Shown here in pieces: positions 17,633-26,483 of a DNA stretch of 64,000 bases. Positions within the stretch are counted from its first letter, which is position 1. Every line of letters begins with the position of its first letter. The position numbers and the translations under genes are program-made. Source of the stretch: Methanogenium sp. (GTDB lineage Archaea; Halobacteriota; Methanomicrobia; Methanomicrobiales; Methanomicrobiaceae); contig JAUVCV010000002.1 in assembly GCA_030595665.1 (NCBI GenBank), forward strand, positions 48,486 through 112,485, in the 5' to 3' direction. The notes beneath the pieces were generated by a model, which ran no database searches, had not been told where the DNA came from, and was given only the letters and a program-made list of their open reading frames with translations.

Positions 17633-19261
17633 TCAGAGATACATATACATCACAACCGCAACATCATTCACATCTCCGACAACTCCCTGCAGGTCATCCA
17701 TCGATTCAAGCCCGGGGACATTATTGACATAGATGGCAAAGGTGACATTGGTCCCGTTTTCTGTGGTCATATAACCCAAAAGTCCACGTGAATAAACAAA
17801 CAAACGGTTCCACTGATCTTCTGCAACAGATGTTCCTGTCTTAGCATGAATCTCCCCATATCCCGGATCACCTGGTTCTGCCCCTGTTGCAAGGGTTCCG
17901 TCCACTCCCAGCACCGGCATGGAATCCTTCAGTACATCAAAATTATCAGTCTTGGCAACATATGCAGCGAGCGTAGTTCCCGCAAGCGGGCTTATACGAT
18001 TTATGATACTCCCTCCCCCGTCCCCGAGGAAAAGGGTATCCGGATTAACACCTGCTGACTCAAGATATATTCCTTCGGCAAATAACCCTCCATCGACCGT
18101 ATCATATCCTTCATGGGCGGCAATAATTTCATATCCTTCATGGGCGGCAATAATTCCCAGAAGGCAATCTGCATAAAGATTCTGGCTGACCTTGAGAGTC
18201 ACTTTTGCATACTCTGAAAACGGTGAAGAGGTCAGTTCTGCAACCTCATTTTCTGCTTCATATACACTCGTTTCAGGAAGCTTATCATCAGGATTGTCCC
18301 CTGTTGTCGGTGCATCAACCGTAACGCCTGCATTCTCCAGTGCGTCAATAAATAGGCTGCGTGCAAACGAAGACGGAACCAGAACAGTTGAGATCAGATT
18401 CAGTGTCCCGACGTCTGCAGGGATGGAACCGGTCACATCAATCAGTTGCTGACCGGTGTAATCAGGCACCAATACCGACATCTCCGATCCAACAGATCCG
18501 GTGACCACATGATTTGTGAGGGAATATGCCGAGGACTTTGGCCTCCAGTCAATCTTTGCCGGTTCACCGGGTGCCCCCGGCACAATTGTCACATCGATCA
18601 GGTTGTCATTCACCACAATCGGGGTGATAATTGCCTTATCCATCAGACTTGTCTCACGGAAGAGGCGGGTATCGATTACCACATCCCCGACAGCAGAAAC
18701 ACCTGACGCTGCGACCTGCTCTGCGAGAGCCGTCAGCCCGGCAAGGGGATCTGCCTCTACAAGAATGCACTGGGAAAATGCCCCGGCATCCACATGATCC
18801 ATATTTGTATATTCAAGGGTGTCTCCAGGGGCGGCCCTCCCCCCCATCGCAAGGTCACCTGATGCAACCAGAATTAGGTTATCTTCGACTTTGTACACTG
18901 GTGTCACAAACCGGTAGTCAGGCCCGAGGACATCAAGTGCCGTTGCAACAGTGAACACTTTTGTCGTTGAACCCGGAGTGAAGAGCTCGTCACCGTTCAA
19001 CGAGAGGAGAACCTCACCGGAATCCGTGTCCCGTGCCATCATTCCCCAGGAGGAGAACTGATATGTATCCTGTGAGATGATACGACCAATCTCTTCTTTC
19101 ATCCCTGCAGTCTCTGACATCCCAACGGTCTCATCACTATCTTCAGCTGAAGGAGTCGTGCATCCACATATGCATACACTTACAAGCAGCAGAACCGCAA
19201 TCATGGATGCAAAAGTTATTCTTTTCCTCCGCAGATCTCTGACATTCCCTTCAATCGTCAT
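17633..19261 (-). CDS. penicillin-binding-like D-Ala-D-Ala carboxypeptidase (peptidase S13), lipoprotein
   Basis: 542 residues. A basic N-terminus, a hydrophobic helix and a lipobox-like ICGC/TTPS indicate an exported lipid-anchored protein. The three S13 active-site motifs are visible: STTK (in TPGSTTKVFTVATAL, ~93), SQN (SQNLYADCLLG) and KTG (HAKTGTSVAEDQW). Bacterial relatives (PBP4) cut peptidoglycan peptides. Methanomicrobiales make no murein, so the substrate here is unknown. A 27-base tandem duplication near the SQN motif repeats nine residues. Monocistronic and divergent from modA. Confidence 0.85.
   Translation of the reverse strand: MTIEGNVRDLRRKRITFASMIAVLLLVSVCICGCTTPSAEDSDETVGMSETAGMKEEIGRIISQDTYQFSSWGMMARDTDSGEVLLSLNGDELFTPGSTTKVFTVATALDVLGPDYRFVTPVYKVEDNLILVASGDLAMGGRAAPGDTLEYTNMDHVDAGAFSQCILVEADPLAGLTALAEQVAASGVSAVGDVVIDTRLFRETSLMDKAIITPIVVNDNLIDVTIVPGAPGEPAKIDWRPKSSAYSLTNHVVTGSVGSEMSVLVPDYTGQQLIDVTGSIPADVGTLNLISTVLVPSSFARSLFIDALENAGVTVDAPTTGDNPDDKLPETSVYEAENEVAELTSSPFSEYAKVTLKVSQNLYADCLLGIIAAHEGYEIIAAHEGYDTVDGGLFAEGIYLESAGVNPDTLFLGDGGGSIINRISPLAGTTLAAYVAKTDNFDVLKDSMPVLGVDGTLATGAEPGDPGYGEIHAKTGTSVAEDQWNRLFVYSRGLLGYMTTENGTNVTFAIYVNNVPGLESMDDLQGVVGDVNDVAVVMYMYL
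18102..18155. repeat. perfect 27-bp tandem duplication within the S13 peptidase gene
   Basis: The 27-base unit beginning tcatatccttcatgggcggc occurs at 18102-18128 and again at 18129-18155 without a mismatch. It is in frame and duplicates IIAAHEGY(E/D) directly after the SQN motif region. The perfect match indicates a very recent slippage event. Confidence 0.97.
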
Positions 19262-19548
19262 CAGTTGAGTTCAGGTAATCTCATGGCAATAAGGATATCT
19301 AAAAAGTATTCTACAGTAATTTGGAGATAAAATCAGAGGTAAATAAGAATACGACAATATATCCATCACATTTCACACACTGGGCACACATGTTGGGAAA
19401 GAATCACGGGATATATTGTACATATAAATGCGCTTTCGGTATAACAGAATATAAAAAAATAAATGCGATGTAAGACAATCAATCACATTAAATTAACATA
19501 AATGCAAGTCAACCCTCTTTTTATTCCAGAAACCACAGATTAAAACAT

Positions 19549-20397
19549 ATGAGTAGAAACTATCTCTTGGCAGTGCTCCTCACCGTAGCACTTGCCTGTT
19601 GTATGGTCTGCGGATGCACATCCGATGCCACACCTGCCGACGGCCAGACCTCTGTTGGTGCAGACACCACTCCAGTTGCAGGAGAAACTGAATCCGCTGA
19701 ATCCCTTATCGTCTACTGCGGCGCTGGTCTTCGTGAACCAATGGATGAAATTGCACAGGTCTACGAAGAAAAGACCAGCACTGAAATCAAATACACGTAC
19801 AGTGGTTCTGCACAGCTGCTCTCACAGATTGAACTTCTTCAGAAAGGCGACTGCTACATGCCCGGTGCAAAGTCGTACATCGACTCTGCAGACGAGAAAG
19901 GATTCATCAACTCCAGCGAAAAGACCATCTACCACGTGCTTGCCCTCGCTGTGGCGCCCGGAAACCCGAAGAACATTACCACTCTTGCAGACCTGACCAA
20001 TGAAGGTGTCCGCGTTGCAATCGGTGAACCAACCGGTCCTGCCGTCGGCAAATCAGCAAAGAAGATGCTGGAGAGCGCCGGCTACTGGGAAGACATTCAG
20101 GACAACATCGTAGTGCAGTCCGGTACCGTCAATGAACTCATGGTCTACATGAACATGGGCCAGGCAGACGCTGCGATCATTTGGGAAGACCTGTTGGACA
20201 ACTCAGATCTGGTAAAGGTCAACATCCCGATTGACGAAGGATTCATCAAAGTTATTCCCATCGGCACACTTTCATTCTCAGAAAACCCTGACGATGCACA
20301 GGCATTTGCAGAATTCGTCTCATCCGATGATGGAAAGGCCATCTTTGTGAAACACGGGTTTGAGTCATACCCTTGTGCAAAGTATGAGAATGCATAA
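19549..20397 (+). CDS. modA: molybdate/tungstate ABC transporter substrate-binding lipoprotein (ModA family), copy 1
   Basis: 282 residues. The signal sequence ends in a lipobox (MVCGC; Cys23), then a Ser/Thr/Ala linker. The mature domain starts SLIVYCGAGLREPMDEIAQ, the ModA entry motif, and continues with YTYSGSAQLLSQIE and the late motif MNMGQADAAIIWEDL. It delivers oxyanion to ModBC. No Shine-Dalgarno precedes the ATG; the T-rich box at about 19517-19525 sits ~27 bases upstream, so the mRNA is probably leaderless. A long T-tract follows the stop, so copy 1 is likely a separate transcript from copy 2. Confidence 0.9.
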   Translation: MSRNYLLAVLLTVALACCMVCGCTSDATPADGQTSVGADTTPVAGETESAESLIVYCGAGLREPMDEIAQVYEEKTSTEIKYTYSGSAQLLSQIELLQKGDCYMPGAKSYIDSADEKGFINSSEKTIYHVLALAVAPGNPKNITTLADLTNEGVRVAIGEPTGPAVGKSAKKMLESAGYWEDIQDNIVVQSGTVNELMVYMNMGQADAAIIWEDLLDNSDLVKVNIPIDEGFIKVIPIGTLSFSENPDDAQAFAEFVSSDDGKAIFVKHGFESYPCAKYENA

Positions 20398-20399
20398 TC

Positions 20400-20417
20400 T
20401 TTTTTTTCTTTTTTTTT
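20400..20417 (+). terminator. T-tract terminator after modA copy 1
   Basis: Seventeen T in eighteen bases directly after the modA stop codon, the typical archaeal U-tract terminator. It has no clear hairpin. Confidence 0.75.
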
Positions 20418-20641
20418 ACGATTTGGGACACCAAACAGGCGGTCATGCCCACAACCACCCTACGCGCGTTGGTTTCGATGAAGACAGACACCCAATAGCC
20501 CCCACATACCAAAAAACGTGCAACCCGCCCTCAAACCAAAAAAGAAAGGCACAACCCATTAAATATTCAGGTTAACTTAATCTGACCAACCTCACAAGAA
20601 AACTCACCACATTTAAAAAATCACGCCCAATTATTACTCAC

Positions 20642-21460
20642 ATGAGTAAAAATTGCTGGGCATTTGTTGCCATCATAGCAGCACTCTGCTTCTGCATGGT
20701 ATGCGGATGCACCTCTGATGCAGCACCTGCAAACGATGCAGGACAGATAACCAATGAAGAAAAATCACTTATTGTCTATTCAGGCGCAGGACTGCGTGAA
20801 CCAATGGATGAGATCGCACAGGTATATGAGGAGAAAACAGGCACCGTGATCCAGTACACCTACGCCGGATCAGCACAACTGCTCTCCCAGATGGAACTGC
20901 TCGGCAAAGGAGACTGCTACATGCCCGGTGCACGTGCATATCTTGATGCTGCTGTTGAGAAGGGATTTATTAGCGAAAGCGAAGACGTCATCTATCATAT
21001 ACTCGCCTTTGCGGTCAAACCCGGCAACCCGAAAAATATCACCTGCCTCAAAGACCTCACTGAAGATGGCGTGACAGTCGCCATCGGTGAACCAATGGGC
21101 AATGCAGCCGGAAAGGCCACCAAAAAGATCTATGAGAAGGCAGGACTCTGGGAAGACCTGCAGGATAACGTAATTGTCCGGACCGCCACGGTGAATGAAC
21201 TGGTCGTCTACATGAACATGGATCAGGCCGACGCTGCCATTATCTGGGAGGATCTCCTCGGCGGCTCCAATGTCGAACATGTGGACATCCCCCTGGAAGA
21301 AGGATTCGTCAAGGTCGTCCCGGTGGCTACCCTGTCATTCTCCGACAAACCGGCAGAAGCAAAGGCATTTGCTGATTTCATCGCATCCGATGAGGGAAAA
21401 GCCATCTATGTAAAACACGGATTTGAGACATACCCATCGGCAAAATACGGGGATGCCTGA
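20642..21460 (+). CDS. modA: molybdate/tungstate ABC transporter substrate-binding lipoprotein (ModA family), copy 2
   Basis: 272 residues, a clear paralogue of the gene 245 bases upstream. It has the same lipobox (CMVCGC), the same SGAGLREPMDEIAQVYEEKT entry and the same MNMDQADAAIIWEDL motif, but a shorter linker. Two diverged binding proteins could separate molybdate from tungstate. A TATA-like tttaaaaaat at ~20610 lies ~30 bases before the ATG and there is no Shine-Dalgarno, so a leaderless transcript is likely. Confidence 0.9.
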   Translation: MSKNCWAFVAIIAALCFCMVCGCTSDAAPANDAGQITNEEKSLIVYSGAGLREPMDEIAQVYEEKTGTVIQYTYAGSAQLLSQMELLGKGDCYMPGARAYLDAAVEKGFISESEDVIYHILAFAVKPGNPKNITCLKDLTEDGVTVAIGEPMGNAAGKATKKIYEKAGLWEDLQDNVIVRTATVNELVVYMNMDQADAAIIWEDLLGGSNVEHVDIPLEEGFVKVVPVATLSFSDKPAEAKAFADFIASDEGKAIYVKHGFETYPSAKYGDA

Positions 21461-21645
21461 ACCATCCCTTTTTTCGAAATTACAGGAATAATTCGCCAGG
21501 ATATCTGCAGAGCCTGAGAATCAAACGAAATTTGCGGAGCATTTCCATTCACACAATGACCGCAAAAATCTCATTGCAGAACCCGCAGGTATCCATCATC
21601 TTTTAAGATCAAACCAATCAAAAAATGAGGAAAGAGGAATATCAC

Positions 21646-22161
21646 ATGACAGACATTATATTCAAACCAATTGGCATTATCCACTCCGAACACACAGAAC
21701 ATGAGAACACCCCAATTCAGGGCATATTCAACCCGTCACGGGGAAAAGTGGAAGTATTTGAGGAATTTGCAGAAGGACTCCAGGACATCGAATCATTCTC
21801 ACACCTGATTTTACTCTATCACTTTGACCGTGCAACCGGGAAGAACCTGACCCAGAAGCCATTCCTGGACGGAGAGAAAGAACGTGGCATCTTTGCAATC
21901 CGCCACTTCAACCGCCCGAATCCCATTGGATTTTCAATCGTAAAACTCCTTGATGTGCACGACAATATCCTGGAGATTGAGCAGGTAGATGTCCTGAATG
22001 GAACACCACTTCTTGATATCAAACCCTATGTCTATCAGTTTGACCACCGCGAGGAGGTACAGAACGGGTGGGTGGACAACACCCACATGGACGACATCGG
22101 TGCATGGAACGCCACCCCAAAAGGACTCCGGGACAAGGAGAGAACCAATCGTGAGAAGTGA
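21646..22161 (+). CDS. TsaA/TrmO-family SAM-dependent methyltransferase-like protein
   Basis: About 171 residues from the ATG at MTDIIFKPIG; an in-frame ATG seven codons earlier is possible. The family signature is complete: FKPIGIIHSEH at the N-terminus, FSHLILLYHFDR, then FAIRHFNRPNPIGFSIVKLL and GTPLLDIKPYV. Bacterial TrmO methylates t6A37 of tRNA; archaeal members are little studied. It sits between modA copy 2 and modB, and its stop overlaps the modB start (GTGAGAAGTGA), so it is co-transcribed with the transporter. Confidence 0.85.
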   Translation: MTDIIFKPIGIIHSEHTEHENTPIQGIFNPSRGKVEVFEEFAEGLQDIESFSHLILLYHFDRATGKNLTQKPFLDGEKERGIFAIRHFNRPNPIGFSIVKLLDVHDNILEIEQVDVLNGTPLLDIKPYVYQFDHREEVQNGWVDNTHMDDIGAWNATPKGLRDKERTNREK

Positions 22162-22948
22162 CTTAAGGCGGAACTGGGTGAAAATACTCAGCATATCTGT
22201 GGGCCTTGTACTTGCTGGCTTCATTATCACCCTGCTGCTCCTTGTGGCAACCCACCCATCCCCTTCAGCAGTGATCGAGTCGCTGATGACAAAGGAGATC
22301 CAGTTCGCAATCTACCTCAGTCTTGCCACATCCGTCATATCCACCCTCCTCTGCATCCTCATTGCAGTCCCTGCTGCCTACTCACTGGCACGATATGACT
22401 TCTGGGGAAAGAGTTTCGTGAGTACTATCCTCGACTTGCCTCTCGCATTGCCCCCACTTGTTGCCGGTGTGGGACTATTACTCTTCTTCGGGACAACTCC
22501 CATCGGCGATTTCCTTGAATCCATCGGCATTGTCTTTGTCTTTACCCCGCTTGGAATCATCATTGCACAGTTCTTCGTGAACATGCCGTTCATGCTGCGG
22601 ATTATGCGCTCCACCTTCACTGACATCTCGCCCCGCTATGAATATGTGGCATGCACCCTCGGGTGCACCAACCTGCAGGCCATCTGGCGGGTGACCCTTC
22701 CGATGGCAATCAACGGGTTTCTTGCAGGCGCTGTTATTACCTGGGCAAAAGGCATCGGTGAATTTGGTGCTGCCCTGATGATTGCCGGAGCAACACGCAT
22801 GAAAACCGAGACACTGCCAATCTCACTTTTTCTGAACATGTCATGCGGTGAACTGGAAATGGCAATATCTGCTGCAATCATTCTTATGGTGATTTCATTG
22901 GTATCCCTCTATGTCTTCGAATACTTCGGCGGGTCGGCTAAATTCTAA
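22151..22948 (+). CDS. modB: molybdate/tungstate ABC transporter permease
   Basis: 265 residues from the GTG that overlaps the preceding stop; the frame is open upstream but runs through the trmO-like gene. About six membrane segments are seen. The permease loop LGCTNLQAIWRVTLPMAING carries the EAA-type coupling helix, followed by GIGEFGAALMIAG, the ModB/CysT signature. It forms the channel with ModC. Confidence 0.92.
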   Translation: MRSDLRRNWVKILSISVGLVLAGFIITLLLLVATHPSPSAVIESLMTKEIQFAIYLSLATSVISTLLCILIAVPAAYSLARYDFWGKSFVSTILDLPLALPPLVAGVGLLLFFGTTPIGDFLESIGIVFVFTPLGIIIAQFFVNMPFMLRIMRSTFTDISPRYEYVACTLGCTNLQAIWRVTLPMAINGFLAGAVITWAKGIGEFGAALMIAGATRMKTETLPISLFLNMSCGELEMAISAAIILMVISLVSLYVFEYFGGSAKF

Positions 22949-22962
22949 AACAGGTGAACATC

Positions 22963-24021
22963 ATGCTAACGATAGAACATATATCAAAAGATCTCGGTGA
23001 GTTCATTCTGGACGATGTCTCCCTCACAGTCAAAGACGGAGAGTACTTTGTCATAATCGGGCCAACCGGCGCCGGCAAGACCATTCTTCTGGAAACCATA
23101 GCAGGGATATACCCCCCGGACTCAGGCACCGTATCCCTCAATGAAAGGGATGTAACCTTTATGCCACCGCGTGAACGCAACATCACCATGGTCTATCAGG
23201 ACTACATGCTCTTTCCCCACCTTACGGTTGCGGAAAACATCGGATTCGGCCTGAAAAACCGGAAATTGCCTGCCGATGAGATTGCAGGGAAAGTAGCAGA
23301 GATATCAGATATTTTCGGGATTGGACATCTCCTCCATCGCTACCCCAGTACCCTCTCCGGTGGAGAGCAGCAGCGTGCAGCGATTTCACGGGCCATCGTT
23401 CTTGAGCCATCTGTTCTCCTACTGGACGAACCCCTGAGTGCTCTTGATGGGCAGACACGTGAACGTCTCCGGATTGAACTGAGACGCCTGCATGCTGCAT
23501 ACAAGACAACAATCATCCATATCACGCATAACTTTGAGGAAGTTTTCTCCCTTGCCTCACGGGTGGCAGTGATGCACCAGGGGAAGATAATGCAGGTTGG
23601 GACACCAGACGAGGTATTCAGGCACCCAAATTCTGAGTTTATCGCGGAATTTGTTGGTGTTCAGAACATCTTCCAAGGCACCTGCAAAATAACAGACGGC
23701 CTTTCTGAGGTCACCGTGAAAGGAGCGGATGGTCCCCATCTCATCTGTTCATCCCTCTGCACAGAAAATACGAATGTTACGACTACCATTCGCCCGGAAG
23801 ACATCATGGTTTCCTGCACAAAATTAGCGTCCACTGCACGGAATTCCTTTGCGGGTACCATCACCGATGTTGCAGATAACGGGTCAATGGTAAGAATAAG
23901 CGTTGATACCGGACTACCATTCATTGCCGCAGTTACCAGGCAGGGATGGTGCTCCCTTGGAGCTGAAATAGGTGGCACAGTATATCTTACCGTTATGGCA
24001 CAGTCTGTGCATATCTTCTGA
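22963..24021 (+). CDS. modC: molybdate/tungstate ABC transporter ATP-binding protein
   Basis: 352 residues from the ATG with AGGTGA upstream; an in-frame GTG three codons earlier is less likely. Walker A is GPTGAGKT, the Q-loop is MVYQDYMLFPHLT, the ABC signature is LSGGEQQRAAISRA and Walker B is VLLLDEPLSALD. A C-terminal TOBE-like domain (~280-352, TIRPEDIMVS...) follows, which in this family senses intracellular oxyanion. Fourteen bases separate it from modB. Confidence 0.93.
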   Translation: MLTIEHISKDLGEFILDDVSLTVKDGEYFVIIGPTGAGKTILLETIAGIYPPDSGTVSLNERDVTFMPPRERNITMVYQDYMLFPHLTVAENIGFGLKNRKLPADEIAGKVAEISDIFGIGHLLHRYPSTLSGGEQQRAAISRAIVLEPSVLLLDEPLSALDGQTRERLRIELRRLHAAYKTTIIHITHNFEEVFSLASRVAVMHQGKIMQVGTPDEVFRHPNSEFIAEFVGVQNIFQGTCKITDGLSEVTVKGADGPHLICSSLCTENTNVTTTIRPEDIMVSCTKLASTARNSFAGTITDVADNGSMVRISVDTGLPFIAAVTRQGWCSLGAEIGGTVYLTVMAQSVHIF

Positions 24022-24438
24022 ATTTTTCCCCACCCCTCATTTATTACTCATATGTTCCTATTGTGCGGCACCTCCCGGGAGTCACCCCTGAAAACCCATA
24101 AAATGGACCACAAATGCTCACACCACACACTGTGATTTGCGCAGATTAATTCAGGAACCCACCTGTATCACCCGTCTGCTGCAGGTATTTTAAAACACCA
24201 TGGGGCGTACCTGGTTCATTTATGGCAAAATCAAATATATTTAGATAAAATCATAATACAATTTAAAATTTAAAACTGCTGATTATTGGATAATTTTTGA
24301 AAATAAAAGTTTTAAGGCATTTTTTTTAATTTAAACGCAAATAATCTGTACAAATGGATTTTGGCACGATTATACCCATCCAAACCATTAAATCTTCAAT
24401 TAAATCATGTATTGATACAACATTATGTCGGAGTAGAC
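24022..24438. other. 417-bp AT-rich spacer, no gene seen
   Basis: No convincing coding frame was found. The last 200 bases are very AT-rich, with several TATA-like strings, and probably contain the promoter of the SpeD-like gene. Confidence 0.6.
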
Positions 24439-24852
24439 ATGGAACAGGTAACAGTAGTATCCACATCTGATGATGCAATCATCAGACAGTTCAGAGAGTC
24501 GGATGCCTGGGGTCTTGCGACCGCAGTCGACCTCAAGAAATGTAATCCGGATATCATCCGGGATGCAGAACAGATTCGAGAATTCGTAGCAGAGCTATGT
24601 GAACTCATTGATATGAAACGATTTGGTGAGACGCAGGTCGTCCATTTCGGTCCAACTGATCGGGTTGCCGGATATTCCATGACCCAGCTTATTGAAACTT
24701 CACTGATATCCGGCCACTTTGCCAATGAAACAAACGCGGCATACCTCGATATCTTCAGCTGCAAGGAATACCCTCCGGAGATCATGGCTGAATTCTGCAA
24801 AGATTTCTTTGAAGCCGAGTCATGTAACCTACAGATTCTGTTCAGAATTTAA
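24439..24852 (+). CDS. S-adenosylmethionine decarboxylase (SpeD)-like protein lacking the usual ESH processing site
   Basis: 137 residues from the ATG preceded by GGAG; the open frame extends 26 codons upstream. The alignment to prokaryotic AdoMetDC is visible in the second half: VVHFGPTDRVAGYSMTQLIE, then ETSLISGHF where canonical enzymes have ESHLAIHTW, then AAYLDIFSCKEYPPEI for the AAVDVFTCG segment, with the active-site Cys kept. The pyruvoyl-forming Ser is replaced by Thr and the next His by Ser. It may therefore not self-process and may have another role. Monocistronic, with a T-tract about 25 bases after the stop. Confidence 0.7.
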   Translation: MEQVTVVSTSDDAIIRQFRESDAWGLATAVDLKKCNPDIIRDAEQIREFVAELCELIDMKRFGETQVVHFGPTDRVAGYSMTQLIETSLISGHFANETNAAYLDIFSCKEYPPEIMAEFCKDFFEAESCNLQILFRI

Positions 24853-25119
24853 ATCAGGCCCGAATGGGTCGTTCGTTCTCTTTTTTCCCCAGAGTCACTT
24901 TTGCATACACATAGTGTCAGACCCATATCACCGTTCACCTTCATTTCATACAATTCAAAGGTTAAGCCATTTTCACAATACCATCCGAAATACATTTCAT
25001 ACTTATAAATACACACAGGATTCCAGCGGACGTATACATCCGGAATCACCCCTGGATTCTATTCAGAACAATTCATAGAAAAAAAGAAAATAGTTGTGAA
25101 TTGGAAGTCTGGAGCAGAC

Positions 25120-25592
25120 TTAATCATACGGGAGGAATTGATAAGCGGTGAATTCCCCTCGCATGCAGAGGTTTTGAATGGGGGTGTCCTCATCCCCACT
25201 TGTTAATTGTCCGGTTCTGTTCAAAAACACCTGCCGTGCAGGGTGAAAGTATTCTTCAGGCAGCAGCGGTGACGCGTAAAGATGACAAAAGCTGTCCGCC
25301 GGGTTCATACAGGTACGCTGTGTGTCTCCGTCATTATTCCATACGTCCTGTGCACACCCCCAGTAGAGCACATCGGTGGCCGGTGCACCCATCCCGGTAT
25401 ACACGGTTACCATCTCTCCCTGACCAAGGCAGTGGAAAGGGAAGATAAATCGGTTGCTCCCGGTATCATCCGTTACGTCTTCCCGGACGGTACAAACTGC
25501 AGGATCTCCTCGCCATAATTCAGGGCGCCAAAAATACCCGCAACGAGGACTACAAAGAGGCTAATCTTCCCCAGGCGTGAATGGTTACTCAT
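25120..25592 (-). pseudogene. decayed lamin-tail-domain (LTD) membrane-anchored protein
   Basis: From an ATG at 25592, 39 codons encode a membrane-anchored N-terminus (KISLFVVLVAGIFGALNYGE) ending in TAA. Shifting frame, the downstream sequence continues as a recognisable LTD core: GEMVTVYTGMGAPATDVLYW followed by VWNNDGDTQRT. The middle of the domain appears deleted and the end is degenerate. Intact LTD proteins in archaea are secreted or surface proteins, some with nucleases. The frameshift and the missing middle make this a pseudogene. Confidence 0.7.
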
Positions 25593-25652
25593 CTGTATAC
25601 ATACATCAGAGTGGCAGATAAAAAAGGATGCATGTACCTGCTATCATACAGG

Positions 25653-26432
25653 TTAATACATATCCCGGGAGACAACCGTTTCTTCAAACCGGCCATCACA
25701 GAAGACCATGACAGGTACTGCATTACCATGGCAGAAGTCCCGCATCGCAAGGTCATACGTCCGGCGGACATACCGGAGCCCTTCTTTTTCAAAAAGAGCA
25801 ATTAGTGCCCGGAAGAATGCAATCTGCTGATCCAGATACGCCTTTTCGTAGCGGGTAGTCTCTTCTGCCACTGCTGACGCCTCTCCAGAAGTCATGGCTA
25901 CATTGTATTCGCCATGGGTATTGAGGCCGGATATATGGCACACGCGGAGATCTCCGGATGCATCTGCCTCCCGGTGCAGCATATATGGGTAGACACGGCA
26001 GATCAGGGGACGATCTGCATAGATACGACACCGCCCGGATTCATTCAGAAACGTACAGACGTTACCGTCCTTTGTCTTCAGGGCATACCCGGAGACAAAG
26101 AACCGCCCATTCTGGTCACACGCCTCAAAATATGGTGCAGGCACCACTACATCCGGGTGTGCCTCTCTGATGCGGCGCACATCCTCATCCAGTAAAAAGA
26201 CATGATCATTGACTGCCTTCGTGCAGCAGCGGCCACAGCAGGTACAGGCAAAACCAGTCTCGCAGACAATATCAGCATACTCATCCACCGGATATTCTTC
26301 GAGAAGTTCACGTTCCTCTTCCAGACCACTCAACCGTCTCTGAAACACTGCCTTTGAGATATTCTCACCTGTATAAATATTTCTCCTGAAAATACTTGCA
26401 CTTTCCTTTGTGGGCAGACCACCCCAAATCAT
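25653..26432 (-). CDS. YkgJ-family cysteine-cluster protein
   Basis: 259 residues. The family motif CTCCGRCC (~66-73), with a preceding Cys, is followed by aspartate-rich DEDVRRIREAHPD and, further on, the CTFLNESGRCRIYADRPLIC RVYP segment. The cysteines probably bind zinc or an Fe-S cluster. The biochemical role of the family is unknown. It is divergent from the DNA methyltransferase gene 51 bases away. Confidence 0.85.
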   Translation of the reverse strand: MIWGGLPTKESASIFRRNIYTGENISKAVFQRRLSGLEEERELLEEYPVDEYADIVCETGFACTCCGRCCTKAVNDHVFLLDEDVRRIREAHPDVVVPAPYFEACDQNGRFFVSGYALKTKDGNVCTFLNESGRCRIYADRPLICRVYPYMLHREADASGDLRVCHISGLNTHGEYNVAMTSGEASAVAEETTRYEKAYLDQQIAFFRALIALFEKEGLRYVRRTYDLAMRDFCHGNAVPVMVFCDGRFEETVVSRDMY

Positions 26433-26483
26433 ACCTCATAAATCTGATGAGTGGGAACATACCAGATAGATACAGAGGAGTGC

